From the NCBI RefSeq assembly GCF_030272615.1, contig NC_081409.1:619613255-619677254 (forward strand): a stretch of 64,000 nt of DNA. Direction: 5' to 3'. Positions 20,187-32,760 of this stretch are shown one piece after another. A model generated the notes under the pieces. The model was not told where the DNA came from, made no database searches, and saw only the letters and a program-made list of their open reading frames with translations. The stretch comes from Cryptomeria japonica (lineage: Eukaryota > Streptophyta > Pinopsida > Cupressales > Cupressaceae). Positions within the stretch are counted from its first letter, which is position 1. Each line of letters starts with the position of its first letter. The translations under genes were made by a program, and so were the position numbers.

Positions 20187-21580
20187 TGTAGTCACACAAA
20201 TCTGTCTAGCTTAATTAAATAAATATTTGCTATTTATTTGATTAAAAATCCACTAGCCACTAGTTAATTAAATTAATATTTAATTAATTCATCTTCAAAC
20301 ATTCTCCTATTAATTAAATAAATTATTCAATTTATTTTAATTAATTCATTAAATCAAATTCAAATCAATTAAATAAATAAAATCTATTTATTTAATAAAA
20401 TCCCCCTATTCCTCTTTTAAATAAATTAAATAAAACATTTATTTAAATCATTATCCCCACCCCACTTGCATTTTCCTACAAAAGCAACTTGCACACATTT
20501 ATTGAAATAAATGAATTTTTATTTTAATAAAATCCTATTTTCCCTCACCCACCAAATCCACTTGCAAAATTTAATCCCTTTCTAGATTTTTCTAACCCCT
20601 TCCTAATTAGCCTAATCCATCCCCTAATTATTGTCACATTCCTAAGCAAAATGGAGTCACTTCTCAAAGACTCCAAAGTCTTTGAAAAGCATTTAATGCT
20701 TTGTGTGTTCAACAAATTAACCCCCAAAGTCTTCCAAGACCACTAAAGGCTCTTACATGACCATTTATGGCTCTTACATGACCATTTATGGTTATTTCAA
20801 ACTTGTCTCCCCAAACATTTATTGTTTTGACCATATTCATCCATTTCACATTTGCACAAGAATTTATCCATTGGATAAAAGCTTTATTCTTTGAATAAAG
20901 AGTTTATTCATTCAACCAACCTTGACTTTAACTCCCAAGGTCATATCAAACATTTAATGCTTATTCCTTCCCCTCTCAACCTATCTCACATTGACACTTG
21001 TCATCCTGGGATTGGGTTGAAAGCCTTCACATGGATTTGAAATCATTCAATCCTAACCCTTGTTGAGATTACTCAATCTCAACCATCCATTGCTCCATTT
21101 TTCCTATAAATAGAGCCCATTTCTTCATAATCCAGATCCTGAAAACTTGTATGCATTTAAGCTATAGGCATTTTTATGAGAGCATTTTAGCATAGCAAAC
21201 TTATATCTTTGTTATTTTAGTTAAAATCAATCATTTTAATATTATCATAGCATTAGCTTTTCATTTCACATTTGAAGCACAATACTACAATCTCAATCCT
21301 CCATAAGCATCCATAGTGCAAAAAGCTGCTGAGAGCTACACTATTTTGGAACTTGGAGAGGAGAGGAACAAGGGAGAAAGAAACTAAGAGCATGTTAGGA
21401 GGTATTTGGAGATACATCATCATGTTTGCTTTGATAGTTAAATATGTTTGCATGTTTTTAGTATCTCTCTTGGTATGCCTTTTTAGATTAGTTTTTGATT
21501 GACTAACACTAACGGTTTCATGTCTTTTGTGTTATTTATCATTTGCTAACCTTGTGCCATTTTGTAGGGCATCGGATACA
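20187..21580 (+). repeat. T1 3' LTR
   Basis: Starts tgtagtcacac after the polypurine tract; the end at ...cggataca (21580) is inferred. A TATA box tataaatag lies at 21105-21113, preceded by ttcc. The AT-rich first 300 bp (taattaaataaat steps) resembles the starts of the T2 and T3 LTRs. About 1.39 kb long. Confidence 0.75.
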
Positions 21581-21960
21581 TTTGAAATAAATTAATATTT
21601 TGCTATGTCTCATGGCTATTCACATTCCTAGGCATGGATTTGTAACAAGTCATTTAATTATTTTACAAGTTTCCAAGTGATTCCAACTCTAGTAGGAGAT
21701 GTAAAGTGAAGTGTATCATTTTGGCATTCTCTCTTGTGTAGAGTAATAATATACTATCCCTTTTTCTCTATTTCCCCACAAGGGTTTCTCCATATAAATT
21801 TTGTGTCTATTTTGGTTGTTGATTTTTACATTGTTGTTGAATGTTCCAATCAATTTCATATTTCAAGTTCGGATATTTTATTTTATATTAGTAATAAATT
21901 AAAGTCGTAATTTAAATCCTTCTTCACCTTGATTCTCAACATTGGGTATCTAAGCTAACG
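21581..21960 (+). repeat. C1 LTR 3' portion and decayed primer site
   Basis: Ends ...tctcaaca (21941), followed by ttgggtatctaagct, which differs by a few bases from the tggtatcagagc site pairing with initiator Met tRNA. LTR ends of copia elements commonly have this arrangement. The 5' part of this LTR is not identifiable. Confidence 0.55.
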
Positions 21961-22067
21961 GTTCCTTTGAGAACGGTTGACTTTCTCTTTAAGTGTTGAA
22001 GGGTATTTTTTTGTAGTGAGAGATTTTGTTATATGGTTTTAAAAATTTGAGAAAAGAATTGAAAGTA

Positions 22068-22253
22068 TTAGCTTCTACTTCTTGCACAAGAATTGATAAA
22101 TTCAATGAAATTGGCTACAAGATGTGAAAAATTATGATAGAAATTTTTTTGGAAGAAAGGGATCAATGATTGTCGGTTTCACAAGAGACAAAGCCATCTA
22201 TCATGATTAAAAAGATTCAAAGAAAATGGAAAATAATGGATGAGGAACCATTA
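22068..22253 (+). pseudogene. C1 copia gag, N-terminal part
   Basis: One frame reads LASTSCTRIDKFNEIGYKM, stop, KIMIEIFLEERDQ, stop, LSVSQETKPS, ending KIMDEEP at the CH insertion. Both TGA stops sit where copia gag proteins have Trp (after YxxW and RDQW). The layout matches the N-terminus of the UBN2-type copia gag. It continues at 32128. Confidence 0.72.
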
Positions 22254-24847
22254 TGATGAGGAGGGATGATAGAAGGTTAGTCTTCTTTGAGGTTGGTGGG
22301 CTTTTGTTCTCAATATGCTTCCCAAATCAATCCCTAGGCACAAAAGGGATTTGTCTAAACCTTTCTGCTATCTCCTCCTCTCTATTCAACACTTCTTGCA
22401 CTCTATTGTATTGGACATCACTCCTCCTAACCTTCCATGCTAAGGCATTCAAGTCTGAAATGAGGTTCTCTTGTGTGTCACCAAAAATGAACAAGTTTGG
22501 TTGTCCAACTGGCTGAATCTCCTCTCTTCCAGGAATGGGCAACTGTTGGAGAACCATGGTTTACCTAACCTTGTTTGCACCTTTAAGGATTTAAATCATA
22601 TTAATGTGTTGACTGAGCATCTAAAAAGGTCTACAAAGTGTGATGACTGTCCTTCACCTTTCAAGAATGAAAATTTCCAAGTTGGGTGCAAAGAACGTCG
22701 GTTTACTCAAGGCAACTTCTAGGTTCAAATGGTCATTTTGATCAAATGACTTAGTACAATGCTGAGGAGCTTGTAGTAGGGTGACTTGGGTCTTAACTTA
22801 TCAGTTTTTATGATTTGAAACCATCACTTACTCCTCCTTCCTTACCGATTTCATGAAATTGTCAAATTTGCTCCAAAAAGGCTACTAGAATTAGCCCTAG
22901 TTTTTAGTGAAATTTGTTCACCCTGCTCAATCTGTTATACTTCATGGAAAACCCTTGGAGATGTGGTCTATTGATGATGAAGACTCAAGGATTTTTTCTA
23001 TGGCAAGTACTGTACAGACTGTTTGAGTGCTATCCCACAAAATAGGCACTTTTCAAGAGTTTTTAAGAGTTTTGGAGAGGGTTTGCAAATTAAAGGTTTC
23101 CTCCATGATGCTAGACCCAAGTTAAACATTCACACCTTGCTTTAACATATGCCAAACACTTCCAAAGATTCAAAACTTATCTTAGAATACTGTCATTATA
23201 TCAAACAAGTGTCATACTGCTGCCCTTACACAGAAATAATAGTCTAGATGACTAGGACAACAACATTTTTAAGATTTTGCATACACTTTGATCATTGATA
23301 AACCAAATACAATGAAAGTATTTCAATTAGGGATGCAACAATGGTTTGACATCAGTTGCAACACCCTGCACAACAAATAAGAAAGGATTTTATAACTACT
23401 GTTCATTCACAGTCAACACTGCATTTTTTACAGCAATAAGGTTAATGCAACTTCCTTTCTTTGTTTTGTTTGCTTCTTTACTCTGTCCCTGGCCTGCAAA
23501 AGGTGTTAATGGCAAGGCAAAAACAAATACATATAATCTCTTCAAAGATCTTTTAATTTTTACACTTGAAAGATGCCACAAGGCATGACAGCACTATGAG
23601 ACTATGACAGAAAATACACCTTTCTAGGATCCTTATTTAGGTCCTTTACAACCAAAGTGTCTATCTTGCCTTCTTAACATTGAAGAAATTTACAAATACA
23701 TTCCATGATGCATAAACAAAGGAATCCATCATTCCATGTTGTCCTTGAGGGAGGTTGGCACTGAGGTTTTAGCAGTGAAATAGTGACACACTGTCTTTCA
23801 GTTTGTTTACACCTTTTCTTCTTGCATCCAACCAAGTCATGAGAGAGACAAGGATGGTAAAGTGCAATAATAACTCTTGCTAACTTAAGTCTACTTCAAA
23901 ATTTCAAAGTACAATGCTATGAACAGCAAAGTACCATTCAAACAAATCTAAGAATACCCAAGCCATGTTGCTCACTCCACATACTTGCCATGGGTTTACA
24001 AACACATGTGAATTGTTAGAAAAGGAAAATGGATGTATGGTACAGTATGTACAGATCCAACAAATTCCCTCAAAGCCATGGATGAAGAGACTTTGAAGAA
24101 ATTAGTTGGACCATGAATAGTCTTCCATTGGAACCACAAAACAATGCCTTTCTCAGGAGCACTTCAAACAAAACTTGTTCCAAACCCCAAGAAAAGATAA
24201 GAGATCACTACTAAAACATCAAAGGAGATCACATCAATCAAAAACAGGTTCAGTATGGACTCATGGAGCCATGGTACAGACTATACTCTAAAAAGTGCAG
24301 AAAACTAGTTAAAAACTCACAAAATACAAGCACAAACAAGTATTTCTCTTATTTTTCCAACATGAACAACCCATACAATGATTGGAACATGGTTTTTATA
24401 CATGTGCCAACTTATTGAAGCCCTTGTATGGATAGGTACAAGTTGGAACTAACGAAAACCACCAAAAACCACTTTTTTGACAACTTTCTGACAACTTTTT
24501 GTTGCTCAAAAATTGCATTTTGACTTCCGTTGACTTGGCACTCAAACCAATGACTCAAAATCATTTAGAAACACTAAATAAATATTCTCCAATTCCTTTC
24601 AAGGCTTTACAACATCAAAAAATTAAAAAATGCTCATTTGGACCCAAAATTGACAATTTTTAGCCTACCGAGCAAAAAACCAAAAAAATCTTGGAAACTC
24701 ACAAAATGAGTTCCAAACCTTATTACACCACAAAAAAAACCTATTAAACCTACTAGAAGCATAAAATAAACACACATGCTTAATTTGCAATAAAATGTTA
24801 TACCTGCTAGGATTTGAGCATTCAGGTGCTCAGGTGCTCCTGCACCA
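22254..24847 (-). repeat. CH LTR, left copy (3' LTR in sense)
   Basis: 2594 bp, tgatgaggagg...ctgcacca. Matches 29530-32122 end to end with scattered substitutions. Short open frames (for example 22253-22516 and 23346-23588) recur in both LTRs but have no recognisable motif and are taken as chance. Confidence 0.95.
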
Positions 24848-24862
24848 TACTCCCCTAAGGAC
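24848..24862 (-). promoter_or_regulatory. CH polypurine tract
   Basis: On the minus strand, ccttaggggagta directly before the LTR start tggtgc. Confidence 0.75.
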
Positions 24863-24869
24863 AAAGAAG

Positions 24870-25034
24870 TCATGTGACTCCTTTGGGAAGTAAAGAAAGA
24901 GGAATTCCAACTTTGAGAAAGTCACTTTCAGGTATCCATGTGGCTTCAGAAGCTGGTTTATCCTTCCACTTAATGAGATGCTCCAAGTAGGTATGGTGTC
25001 TTGTCTTTTTGATGATTCTTGAATCTAGTACCTG
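24870..25034 (-). pseudogene. CH chromodomain
   Basis: After a TAG at 25035-25037 the same frame continues VLDSRIIKKTRHHTYLEHL, then IKWKDKPASEATWIPESDFL, the chromodomain motif of plant chromoviruses (YLxxW...W box), and ends at TGA 24870. The chromodomain at the integrase C-terminus is thought to guide insertion to particular chromatin. Only the upstream stop separates it from integrase. Confidence 0.88.
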
Positions 25035-26229
25035 CTAAGGAATGGGAGTAGAAGAAGAGGGGAGAGAAAGATTAGAAAGGGAATGAGAAAGATCTGAAAC
25101 TCTTTGTGAATCTGATGGTAGCTCCCCTTTGAATGGCACCAAATCTGCAACATTGAAAATAGGAGACATAGAAACTTCATTAGGCAAATCAACTTTGTAA
25201 GCATTATGGCCATATTTAGCCAAGATTTTGCATGGTCCTACTCTTCTCATTTGCAACTTAGTAGGCACTCCTTTCCGTAACCGTGACTTGTTGAGATGGA
25301 CCATCACATAATCACCCACTGAAAATTGAACATCTCTTTTTGAAGCATCAACTCTCTCCTTAACCTTTTGAGTAGTTTCCTATAAAGACTTATGTACCTG
25401 CTCATGAATTTCTTTCATAGACTGTGCCATATCTTCTGCTGTACCACTCACTTGCTGCAAATTAGTTACATCATTTAACTCAAAAACACCTCTAGGATGC
25501 ATTCCATAAACAATCTGAAATGGGCTCTTACCAGTGGATCTGTTTACACTGTCATTGTATGCAAACTCTGCCTGATGGATGAGTTGATCCCAACTTTGCC
25601 CATATTCTTTGGTAAGACATCTGAGTAGATTACCCAATGTTCTGTTCACCACTTCTATTTGGCCATCTGTTTGTGGATGGTAAGTTGGGCCAAAAGACAA
25701 GTTAGTACCCAATTTCTTCCATAAAGTTTTCCAAAAATGACCCAAAAACTTAGCATCTCTATCAGATACAATACTGGATGGCAAACCATGAATTCTTACA
25801 ACTTCCTTGAAGAAAAGAAAAGCAATGTGACTAGCATCATTAGTAATTTTGCAAGGTATGAAATGTGCCATTTTACTGAATCTGTCAACAACCACAAAAA
25901 TACTATCACATCCTATTTTTGTTTTCGGCAAACCTACCACAAAATCCATACTGATGCAATCTCAAGGCCTAAAAGGTATGGGAAGAGGCTGATACAAACC
26001 AGTATTAGTGCTATCACCCTTGGCTTTCTGACATACCATGCATTGCTCAACATATTTCCTGACATCTGCCTGCATCTTAGGCCCAAAAATAGTGCCTCTG
26101 AACCAATTCCAAAGTCTTATTAAGACCAAAGTGACCACTCAAGCAACCATTGTGTTTTTCCTGTATCAGATTCTCCCTCATTGAACCTTTTGGCACACAC
26201 AACTGTCCACCCCTGAATAACAATCCATT
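25035..26229 (-). pseudogene. CH integrase
   Basis: The zinc finger starts in the RNase H frame (HNGCLSGHFG) and, after an extra G near 26095 that shifts the frame, continues KMQADVRKYVEQCMVCQKAKG. After a TGA the core reads MDFVVGLPKTKIGCDSIFVV, IVSDRDAKFLGHFW and QIEVVNRTLGNLL, giving the D, D, E triad (25380-25949). The C-terminal part reads YVMVHLNKSRLRKGV and GPCKILAKYGHNAYKVDLP. A stop near 25381 separates core and C-terminus. Confidence 0.9.
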
Positions 26230-28104
26230 CTACAAAGTATAGTCAGCATATTCACTATGAAAAGTATTCTGAAAATCTTGATAAACTTTGTAAATATCAA
26301 CAAAATCAAAATCATGTGGATATAAATCCTTAAAACATTCTATACCAATACTTCTAATCTGAATTTCTTGAACAGTAAGTAACCTTCTACTCAATGCATC
26401 AGCTACTTTATTGCACTGTCCTTTCTTATGCTTCAAAGTAAAGGTATATGCTTGCAAAGACTCTACCCATTTAACATGTCTGTGACTAAGCTTATCCTGT
26501 GAATTGAGAAAACTAAGTGCCTGGTTGTCAGTGTAAACCACAAATTCTTTAGGAAGAAGGTAATGCCTCCATTTCCTAAGTGCCTAAACCAAAGCATACA
26601 TTTCAAGATCATATGAAGAATATTTCTTCTTAGCATCATTAAGCTTTTCACTAAAAAATGCAATAGGTCTATTATCTTGACTCAAAACAGCACCAATAGC
26701 AATATTACTTGCATCACACTCTAAGGTAAACAATTTGTCAAAACTAGGTAGAATCAACACTGGTTGGGTAGCAACTCTGACTTTCAACAATTCAAATCCC
26801 TTGTTAGCTACTTCTGTCCACTGAAATTTCACTTTCACACCACCCTTAATGGTTTCCAACATAGGTGCACATATTTCACTGAAACCTCTAATAAATTTCC
26901 TATAAAATTGAGCAAGTCCATGAAAACTCCTGAGATCACTAGCATTCTTAGGGGTTGGCCAATTGACTATGGCTTCTACCTTATCTGGATCCATCTTCAA
27001 ATCACCCCCTGAATCAACAAAACCCATATAGACCAGCTCTTGCTTAAGGAAATCACATTTTTCTAGGTTGATAGTAAGTTGTTCATCATTCAATCTTTGT
27101 AAGACAATCTGCAAATGTTGGAGGTGTTCTTCCTTGGTTTGACTGAAAATTAAGATGTCATCAAGGTACACAACTACAAACCTACCTATGAAGTCATGTA
27201 ACACCTCATTCATCAATCTCATAAAAGTACTGGGTGCATTTGTTAACCCAAATGGCATGACTAGCCATTCATACAACCCCTCATTTGTCTTGAAAGCTGT
27301 TTTCCATTCATCTCCCTCTTTGATGCAGATTTGATGATAACCACTTTTTAGGTCTATCTTACTAAAATATTTTGCTCCCCCTAAACAATCCATAAGATCT
27401 TCTATCCTAGGAATGGGGAATCTATACCTGATTGTGATCCTGTTTATTGCTCTTGAATCTGTACAAAGTCTCCAAGCCCCACCTTTCTTAGGTGCTAACA
27501 CTGTGGGTACTGCACATGGACTAATACTTTTTCTAATCATTCCTTGGTCTAATAGCTCTTGGATTTGTCTTGCCACTTCCTGATTTTGTTCAGGTGTCAT
27601 TTTGTAAGCAGCTTTGTTTGGTAAGGATGCACCTGGGATGAAATCTATCTGGTGGCTAATGGCTCTCTGAGGAGGTAGAGAGGTTGGTTGACCATCATTA
27701 ACAATTGACTTAAACTGATCTAGAAGTTGTTGCACCTCATTTGGGATTTCTATCTTCTTTTCTTTCTTTTCATCAACTAGTTTAGTTACTAATGCAAAAC
27801 CTTCTTTTAGGGTATGAATGAACTCCTTTTCACCAACTAACAAAATTTTGGGAACTTTTGGTTTGCTGCCCTCACTCTCTTCATTAAGGGACTGAATTTT
27901 ATAGTTGATACCATTCTTGAAAAATGAGTATGAGTTCTTTTCTCCATCATATTGTGCTTTCCTGTCAAATTGCCAAGGTCTTCCTAAAAGCAAATGACAA
28001 GCATCCATAGGTAGTATATCACACAAAATCTTATCTTGGTACTCACCTATGTTAAACTCTACCCATGTTTGTTCACTCACCAATACATGCTGCCCTTTTT
28101 CCAA
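26230..28104 (-). pseudogene. CH reverse transcriptase and RNase H
   Basis: A 506-codon open stretch (28104-26584) carries KTAFKTNEGLYEWLVMPFGLTNAP-type RT motifs in order: FSKIDLKSGYHQI, MPFGLTNAPSTF and the catalytic YLDDILIFS. RNase H follows with LECDASNIAIGAVLSQ, SYDLEMYALV, a TAG, then VYTDNQALSFL and NKVADALSRR. All expected acidic residues are visible. The single TAG (26584-26586) lies where ALRKWRHYL should be preceded by Gln, a C-to-T type change. Confidence 0.93.
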
Positions 28105-28131
28105 CCATGTGACCTTGTAGGGCTCATTGTG

Positions 28132-28731
28132 CTATATTCTAGGTAGATGAAGTTTTGTAGTAGCTTCTTCTGATATGATGTTATTAGTTGATCCTGAGTC
28201 AATGATAACTTTGCACACCTTTCCTTGGATCTTACATTTGATCCTGAAAAGAGCTTTCCTTTGAGACATATCTTTCTGAGATGGCTCTTTCATGAGGATC
28301 CTCTTGATCATGAGGTTTTCACCTTCTTCTGATGGTAGACACCTTTGATTTGGTGTGGTTTCCTCTTTCACAAAATGGACTCTCTTATCACCTCCTTGAG
28401 ATGAGCTTGGCTTTTCTGGGCATCTATATGACAGATGGCCTAGTTTTTGACAGTTGTAACACTTCATTGTGGAGAAGTATGAACCTCTTCCAGGTCCATT
28501 AGATCTACCCCTTCCTGGGTTGCCTAATCCCCTACCCCTATAGTTGGGTCTACTCTGAGAATCACCGCTTTGCTCAATAAGCTTAGACTCTCCCTGGGAC
28601 CTATGATTTGTGTATTTTCCCCCAAAACTGCCTCTATGATTGCCTCTATTTCCTCTGCCTCTGCCTCTACCATTATGTTCTTGTTTCTTCTTGTTTCTCT
28701 CTTCTACCTTCAATGCTAATTGATAACACTT
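28132..28731 (-). pseudogene. CH gag zinc knuckle and protease
   Basis: An RGRG/Gly-rich stretch (GRGRGRGNRGNHRGSFGG and GRSNGPGRGS) precedes a CCHC knuckle CYNCQKLGHLSYRCPEK. The protease reads KVIIDSGSTNNIIS with the catalytic D-S-G intact. A TAG (28132-28134) separates it from RT in the same frame. The basic knuckle binds RNA; the protease processes the polyprotein. Confidence 0.9.
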
Positions 28732-29484
28732 CTATAATGTGTTGGGACACCATAGGCTTAACTCTTCCTGAATATTCCATCTTAACCCATTGAGATACCT
28801 AGCTACTCTGACATTTTCATCTTCTTGTACCTTAGATCTAAGGCTTAGTTTTTGGAATTCTTCAGTGTAACTACTGACATCTAGGTCTTTCTGTCTCAAG
28901 TTTTGTCTCTTCCTATGCAACTGGATTTCATAATCTTCAGGCATGTAGGTGTCTTTGATCTTGGTTACCATTGTCTTCCAGGTGGTTATGGGTTTCTTTC
29001 CCTCTTTCACCCTTTCCTCTTGGATGAATTTCCACCAAGTTAAGGCTACCCCTCTCATTCAGGATTTGGCTACCTTCACTTTCTATGCTTCAGTAATGCC
29101 ATCACATTCAAAGTGATTCTCTAGACCCTCTATCCACTCCATTAGTGCTTCTGGTTCCATCTTGCCACTAAAAAGGGACACTCCATCTAGGGCCTTTCTA
29201 GTCAAATCTTTCAAAGCTTGTAAAAAGGTTTCTTGTTCTTTATCCAAGATTGGATCTGGTTCTGGGACTTCTTCCTCTAAGGTTTCCATCTTATCTTCAA
29301 CATTTTCTACTCTCTCACTGGCTTCTTTGATCTTGACTTCTACTTGGTTCAACTTTCCTTCAAGTTGTTGTAACCTTTCCCTAAGGAGTCTATTTTCTTC
29401 ACCCTGATCCTCCATCCTCTTTGCTAACTCTGCATTGGTCACCATGTTGTCGGTGTTGTCTCCCACTAACTCACTACCAGACAT
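28732..29484 (-). pseudogene. CH gag N-terminal and capsid region
   Basis: Starts MSGSELVGDNTDNMVTNAEL at 29484, 25 bp after the primer site. A heptad-rich coiled coil follows (LLRERLQQLEGKLNQVEVKI). After stops near 29083 and 29060 the capsid continues with MRGVALTWWKFIQEERVKEG and YTEEFQKLSLRSKVQEDENV. Another stop at 28732 precedes the knuckle region. The stops sit at codons one base away from CAG or CGA. Confidence 0.88.
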
Positions 29485-29508
29485 ATGCTAATCTCTCAAC
29501 CCAAATCT

Positions 29509-29526
29509 GAATTGGCTTTGATACCA
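29509..29526 (-). promoter_or_regulatory. CH primer binding site (initiator Met tRNA type)
   Basis: On the minus strand tggtatcaaagccaattc, three bases after the LTR. tggtatca(g/a)agcc pairs with the 3' end of plant initiator Met tRNA. Confidence 0.88.
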
Positions 29527-29529
29527 CTA

Positions 29530-32122
29530 TGATGAGGAGGGATGATAGAAGGTTAGTCTTCTTTGAGGTTGGTGGGCTTTTGTTCTCAATATGCTTCCCA
29601 AATCAATCCCTAGGCACAAAAGGGATTCTTCTAAACCTTTCTCCTATATCCTCCTCTCTATTCAACACTGCTTGCACTCTATTTTATTGGACATCACTGC
29701 TCCTAACCTTCCATGCTAAGGCATTCAAGTCTGAAATGAGGTCCTCTTGTGTGTCACCAAAAATGAACAAGTTTGGTTGTCCAACTGGCTGAATCTCCTC
29801 TCTTCCAGGAATGGGCAACTGTTGGAGAACCATGGTTTACCTAACCTTGTTTGCACCTTTAAGGATTTCAATCATATTAATGTGTTGACTGAGCATCTAA
29901 ACAGGTCTACAAAGTGTGATGACTATCCTTCACCTTTCAAGAATGAAAATTTCCAAGTTGGGTGCAAAGAACATTGGTTGACTCAAGGCAACTTCTAGGT
30001 TCAAATGGTCATTTTGATCAAATGACTTAGTACAATGCTGAGGAGCTTGTAGTAGGGTGTCTCAGGTCTTAACTTATCAGTTTTGATGATTTGAAACCAT
30101 CACTTACTCCTCCTTCCTTACCGATTTCATGAAATTGTCAAATTTGCTCCAAAAAGGCTACTAGAATTAGCCCTAGTTTTTAGTGAAATTTGTTCACCCT
30201 GCTCAATCTGTTATACTTCATGGAAAACCCTTGGAGATGTGGTCTATTGATGATTAATACTCAAGGATTTTTTCTATGGCAAGTACTGTATGGACTGTTT
30301 GAGTGTTGTCCCACAAAATAGGCACTTTTCAAGGGTTTTTAAGAGTTTTGGAGAGGGTTTGCAAATTAAAGGTTTCCTCGATGATGCTAGACCCAATTTA
30401 AATGTTCACACCTTGCTTTAACATATGCCAAACACTTCCAAAGATTCAAAACTTATCTTAGACTACTATCATTATATCAAACAAGTGTCATATTGCTGCC
30501 CTTACACAGAAATAACAGTCTAGATGACTGGGACAACAACGTTTTTAAGATTTTGCATACACTTTGATCATTGATAAACCAAATACAATGAAAGTATGTC
30601 AATTAGGGATGCAACAATGGTTTGACATCAGTTGGAACACCCTGCACAGCCAATAAGAAAGGATTTTATAACTGTTATTCATACATAGTCAACACTTCAT
30701 TTTTGACAGCAATAAGGTTAATGCAACTTCCTTTCTTTGTTTTGTTTGCTTCTTTACTCTATCCCTGGCTTGCAAAAGGTGTTAATGGCAAGGAAAAAAC
30801 AAATACATATAATCTCTTCAAAGATCTTTTAATTTGTACACTTGAAAGATGCCACAAGGCATGGCAGCATTATGAGACTATGACAGAAAATACACCTTTC
30901 TAGGATCCTTATTTAGGTCCTTTACAACCAAAGTGTGTATCTTTCCTTCTTAACATTGAAGACATTTACAAATACATTCCATGATGCATAAACAAAGGAA
31001 TCCATCATTCCATGTTGTCCTTGAGGGAGGTTGGCACTGAGGTTTTAAAAGTGAAACAGTGACACACTGTCTTTCAGTCTGTTTACACCTTTTCTTCTTG
31101 CATCCAACCAAGTCATGAGAGAGACAAGGATGGTAAAGTGCAATAATAACTCTTGCCAACTTAAGTCTACTTCAAAATTTCAAAGTACATTGCTATGAAC
31201 AACAAAGTACCATTCAAATAAATCTAAGAATACCCAAGCCAAGTTGCTCACTCCACATACTTGCCATGGGTTTACAAACACATGTGAATTGTTAGAAAAG
31301 GAAAATGGATGTATGGTATAGTATGTACAGATCCAACAAATTCCCTCAAAGCCATGGATGAAGAGACTTTGAAGAAATTAGTTGGACCATGAATGGTCTT
31401 CCATTGGAACCACAAAACAATTCCTTTCTCAAGAGCACTTCAAACAAAACTTGTTCCAAACCCCAAGAAAAGATCAGAGATCACTACTAAAACATCAAAG
31501 GAGATCCGATCAATTAAAAACAGGTTTAGTACGGACTCATGGAGCCATGGTACGGACTGTACTCTAAAAAGTTCAGAAAACTAGTTAAAAACTCACAAAA
31601 TACAAGCACAAACAAGTATTTCTCTTATTTTTCCAACATGAACAACCCATACAATGATTGGAACATGGTTTTTATACATGTGCCAACTTATTGAAGCCCT
31701 TGTATGGACAGGTACAGGCTGGAACTAACCAAAACCACCGAAAACCACTTTTTTGACAACTTTTGACAACTTTTTGTTGCTCAAAAATTGCATTTTGACT
31801 TCCGGTGACTTGGAACTCAAACCAATGACTCAACATAATTTAGAAACACTAAATAAACATGCTCTAATGCCTTTCAAGGATTTACAACATCAAAAAATTC
31901 AAAAATGCTCATTTGGACCCAAAATTGACAATTTTTAGCCTACCGAGCAAAAAACCAAAAAAATCTTGGAAACTCACAAAATGAGTTCCAAACCTTATTA
32001 CACCACAAAACAAACCTATTAAACCTACTAGAAGCATAAAATAAACACACATTCTTAATTTGCAATACAATGTTATACCTGCTAGGATTTGAGCATTCAG
32101 GTGGTCAGGTGCTCCTACACCA
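29530..32122 (-). repeat. CH LTR, right copy (5' LTR in sense)
   Basis: 2593 bp, tgatgaggagg...ctacacca, followed by the TSD catta. This copy would drive transcription toward lower coordinates. It contains no reading frame I would call. Confidence 0.95.
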
Positions 32123-32127
32123 CATTA

Positions 32128-32760
32128 GGTTATGTGTTCTTGATTCCATCCTCTTGAATATCTCCCAAATAGACTCCATATAAATTTTTATAAGAGGATG
32201 AGTGATCGTTAGCAAACCAAATATTTGCCTAGTAATTTATATCTGAAGAGGAGGTTGTATTCTTTAAAATTGAGATGTAGTGAATATATTGTTGACCATT
32301 TGAATGCATTTAATTGATTTTAAGCCATCTTGCATCAATAGATATTAAATTAGAGGATAAAGATAAATGTATCTTGTTTCTTTACTCTATTCCTAAATTT
32401 TAGGAAAATTTAATTGTTCCATTAGTAGTGATAATATAGAGTCAAAGATAAATATCATGATTTCTATTCTTTTAGAAAAGATGGAGAGAAAGTCCATAAA
32501 TGTTGGGTCCCAAGATGCCTTGCATGTGTGGGGAAGGTCCATAGAGAAACTTCCTAAGGGTGATAAAAATATGGAAAAATCTAAAGGACTTTCAAAGATC
32601 ACATGATAGAGTATATTTAAGTGTTGGAATTTGGGTAAGAGACGGCATGTGAAGAAGGAATGCCAATTTAAGAAAATGTATACTTTTCAAGTTAAATTTA
32701 TTGATCCATATTTTAGGAATTCGAAACATAGATCAATGAATTTGACTCAAAAAGTATAAG
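32128..32760 (+). pseudogene. C1 copia gag, C-terminal part
   Basis: In frame with 22068-22253 across the CH insertion. It contains many stops but readable blocks: SLANQIF, SHLASIDIKLEDKDKCILFLYSIP, KMERKSINVGSQDALHV and a zinc knuckle relic FKCWNLGKRRHVKKECQFKK, in which the second Cys of C-x2-C is Leu. These match the UBN2-type copia gag order. No later copia domain is found. Confidence 0.72.

Larger units (their letters stand above)
1..21580 (+). mobile_element. T1: Tat-lineage Ty3/gypsy LTR retrotransposon, 5' end outside window
   Basis: Domain order on the plus strand is gag, aspartic protease, G-patch-like segment, RT, RNase H, a second archaeal-type RNase H, integrase, a long 3' non-coding zone, polypurine tract and 3' LTR. 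A second RNase H before integrase is the known mark of the Tat lineage (Ogre/Tat). The 5' LTR, primer site and start of gag lie upstream of base 1. N1 (573-8386) is inserted in gag; without it, gag to protease is one frame. Pol carries at least three frameshifts (near 11510, 11755 and 13600) and several stops, so T1 is defective. Its 3' border is inferred from the last CA before unrelated sequence and cannot be checked against a 5' LTR. Confidence 0.9.
22254..32122 (-). mobile_element. CH: complete Ty3/gypsy chromovirus
   Basis: Direct LTRs 22254-24847 and 29530-32122, TG...CA ends, perfect TSD catta (22249-22253 and 32123-32127). Transcribed on the minus strand: primer site for initiator Met tRNA, gag with coiled coil and zinc knuckle, protease, RT, RNase H, integrase, chromodomain, polypurine tract. 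About 9.87 kb. Coding is one frame from gag to RNase H (29484-26230), broken only by stops, then shifted by one base before integrase. LTRs are long (2.6 kb) and about 95% identical by eye. Confidence 0.95.

Noticed and set aside
22253-24873. Short frames inside the CH LTRs (also 29529-31159) as genes
   Set aside because: They occur in both LTRs but are short, lack motifs and differ by changes and shifts expected of non-coding DNA.
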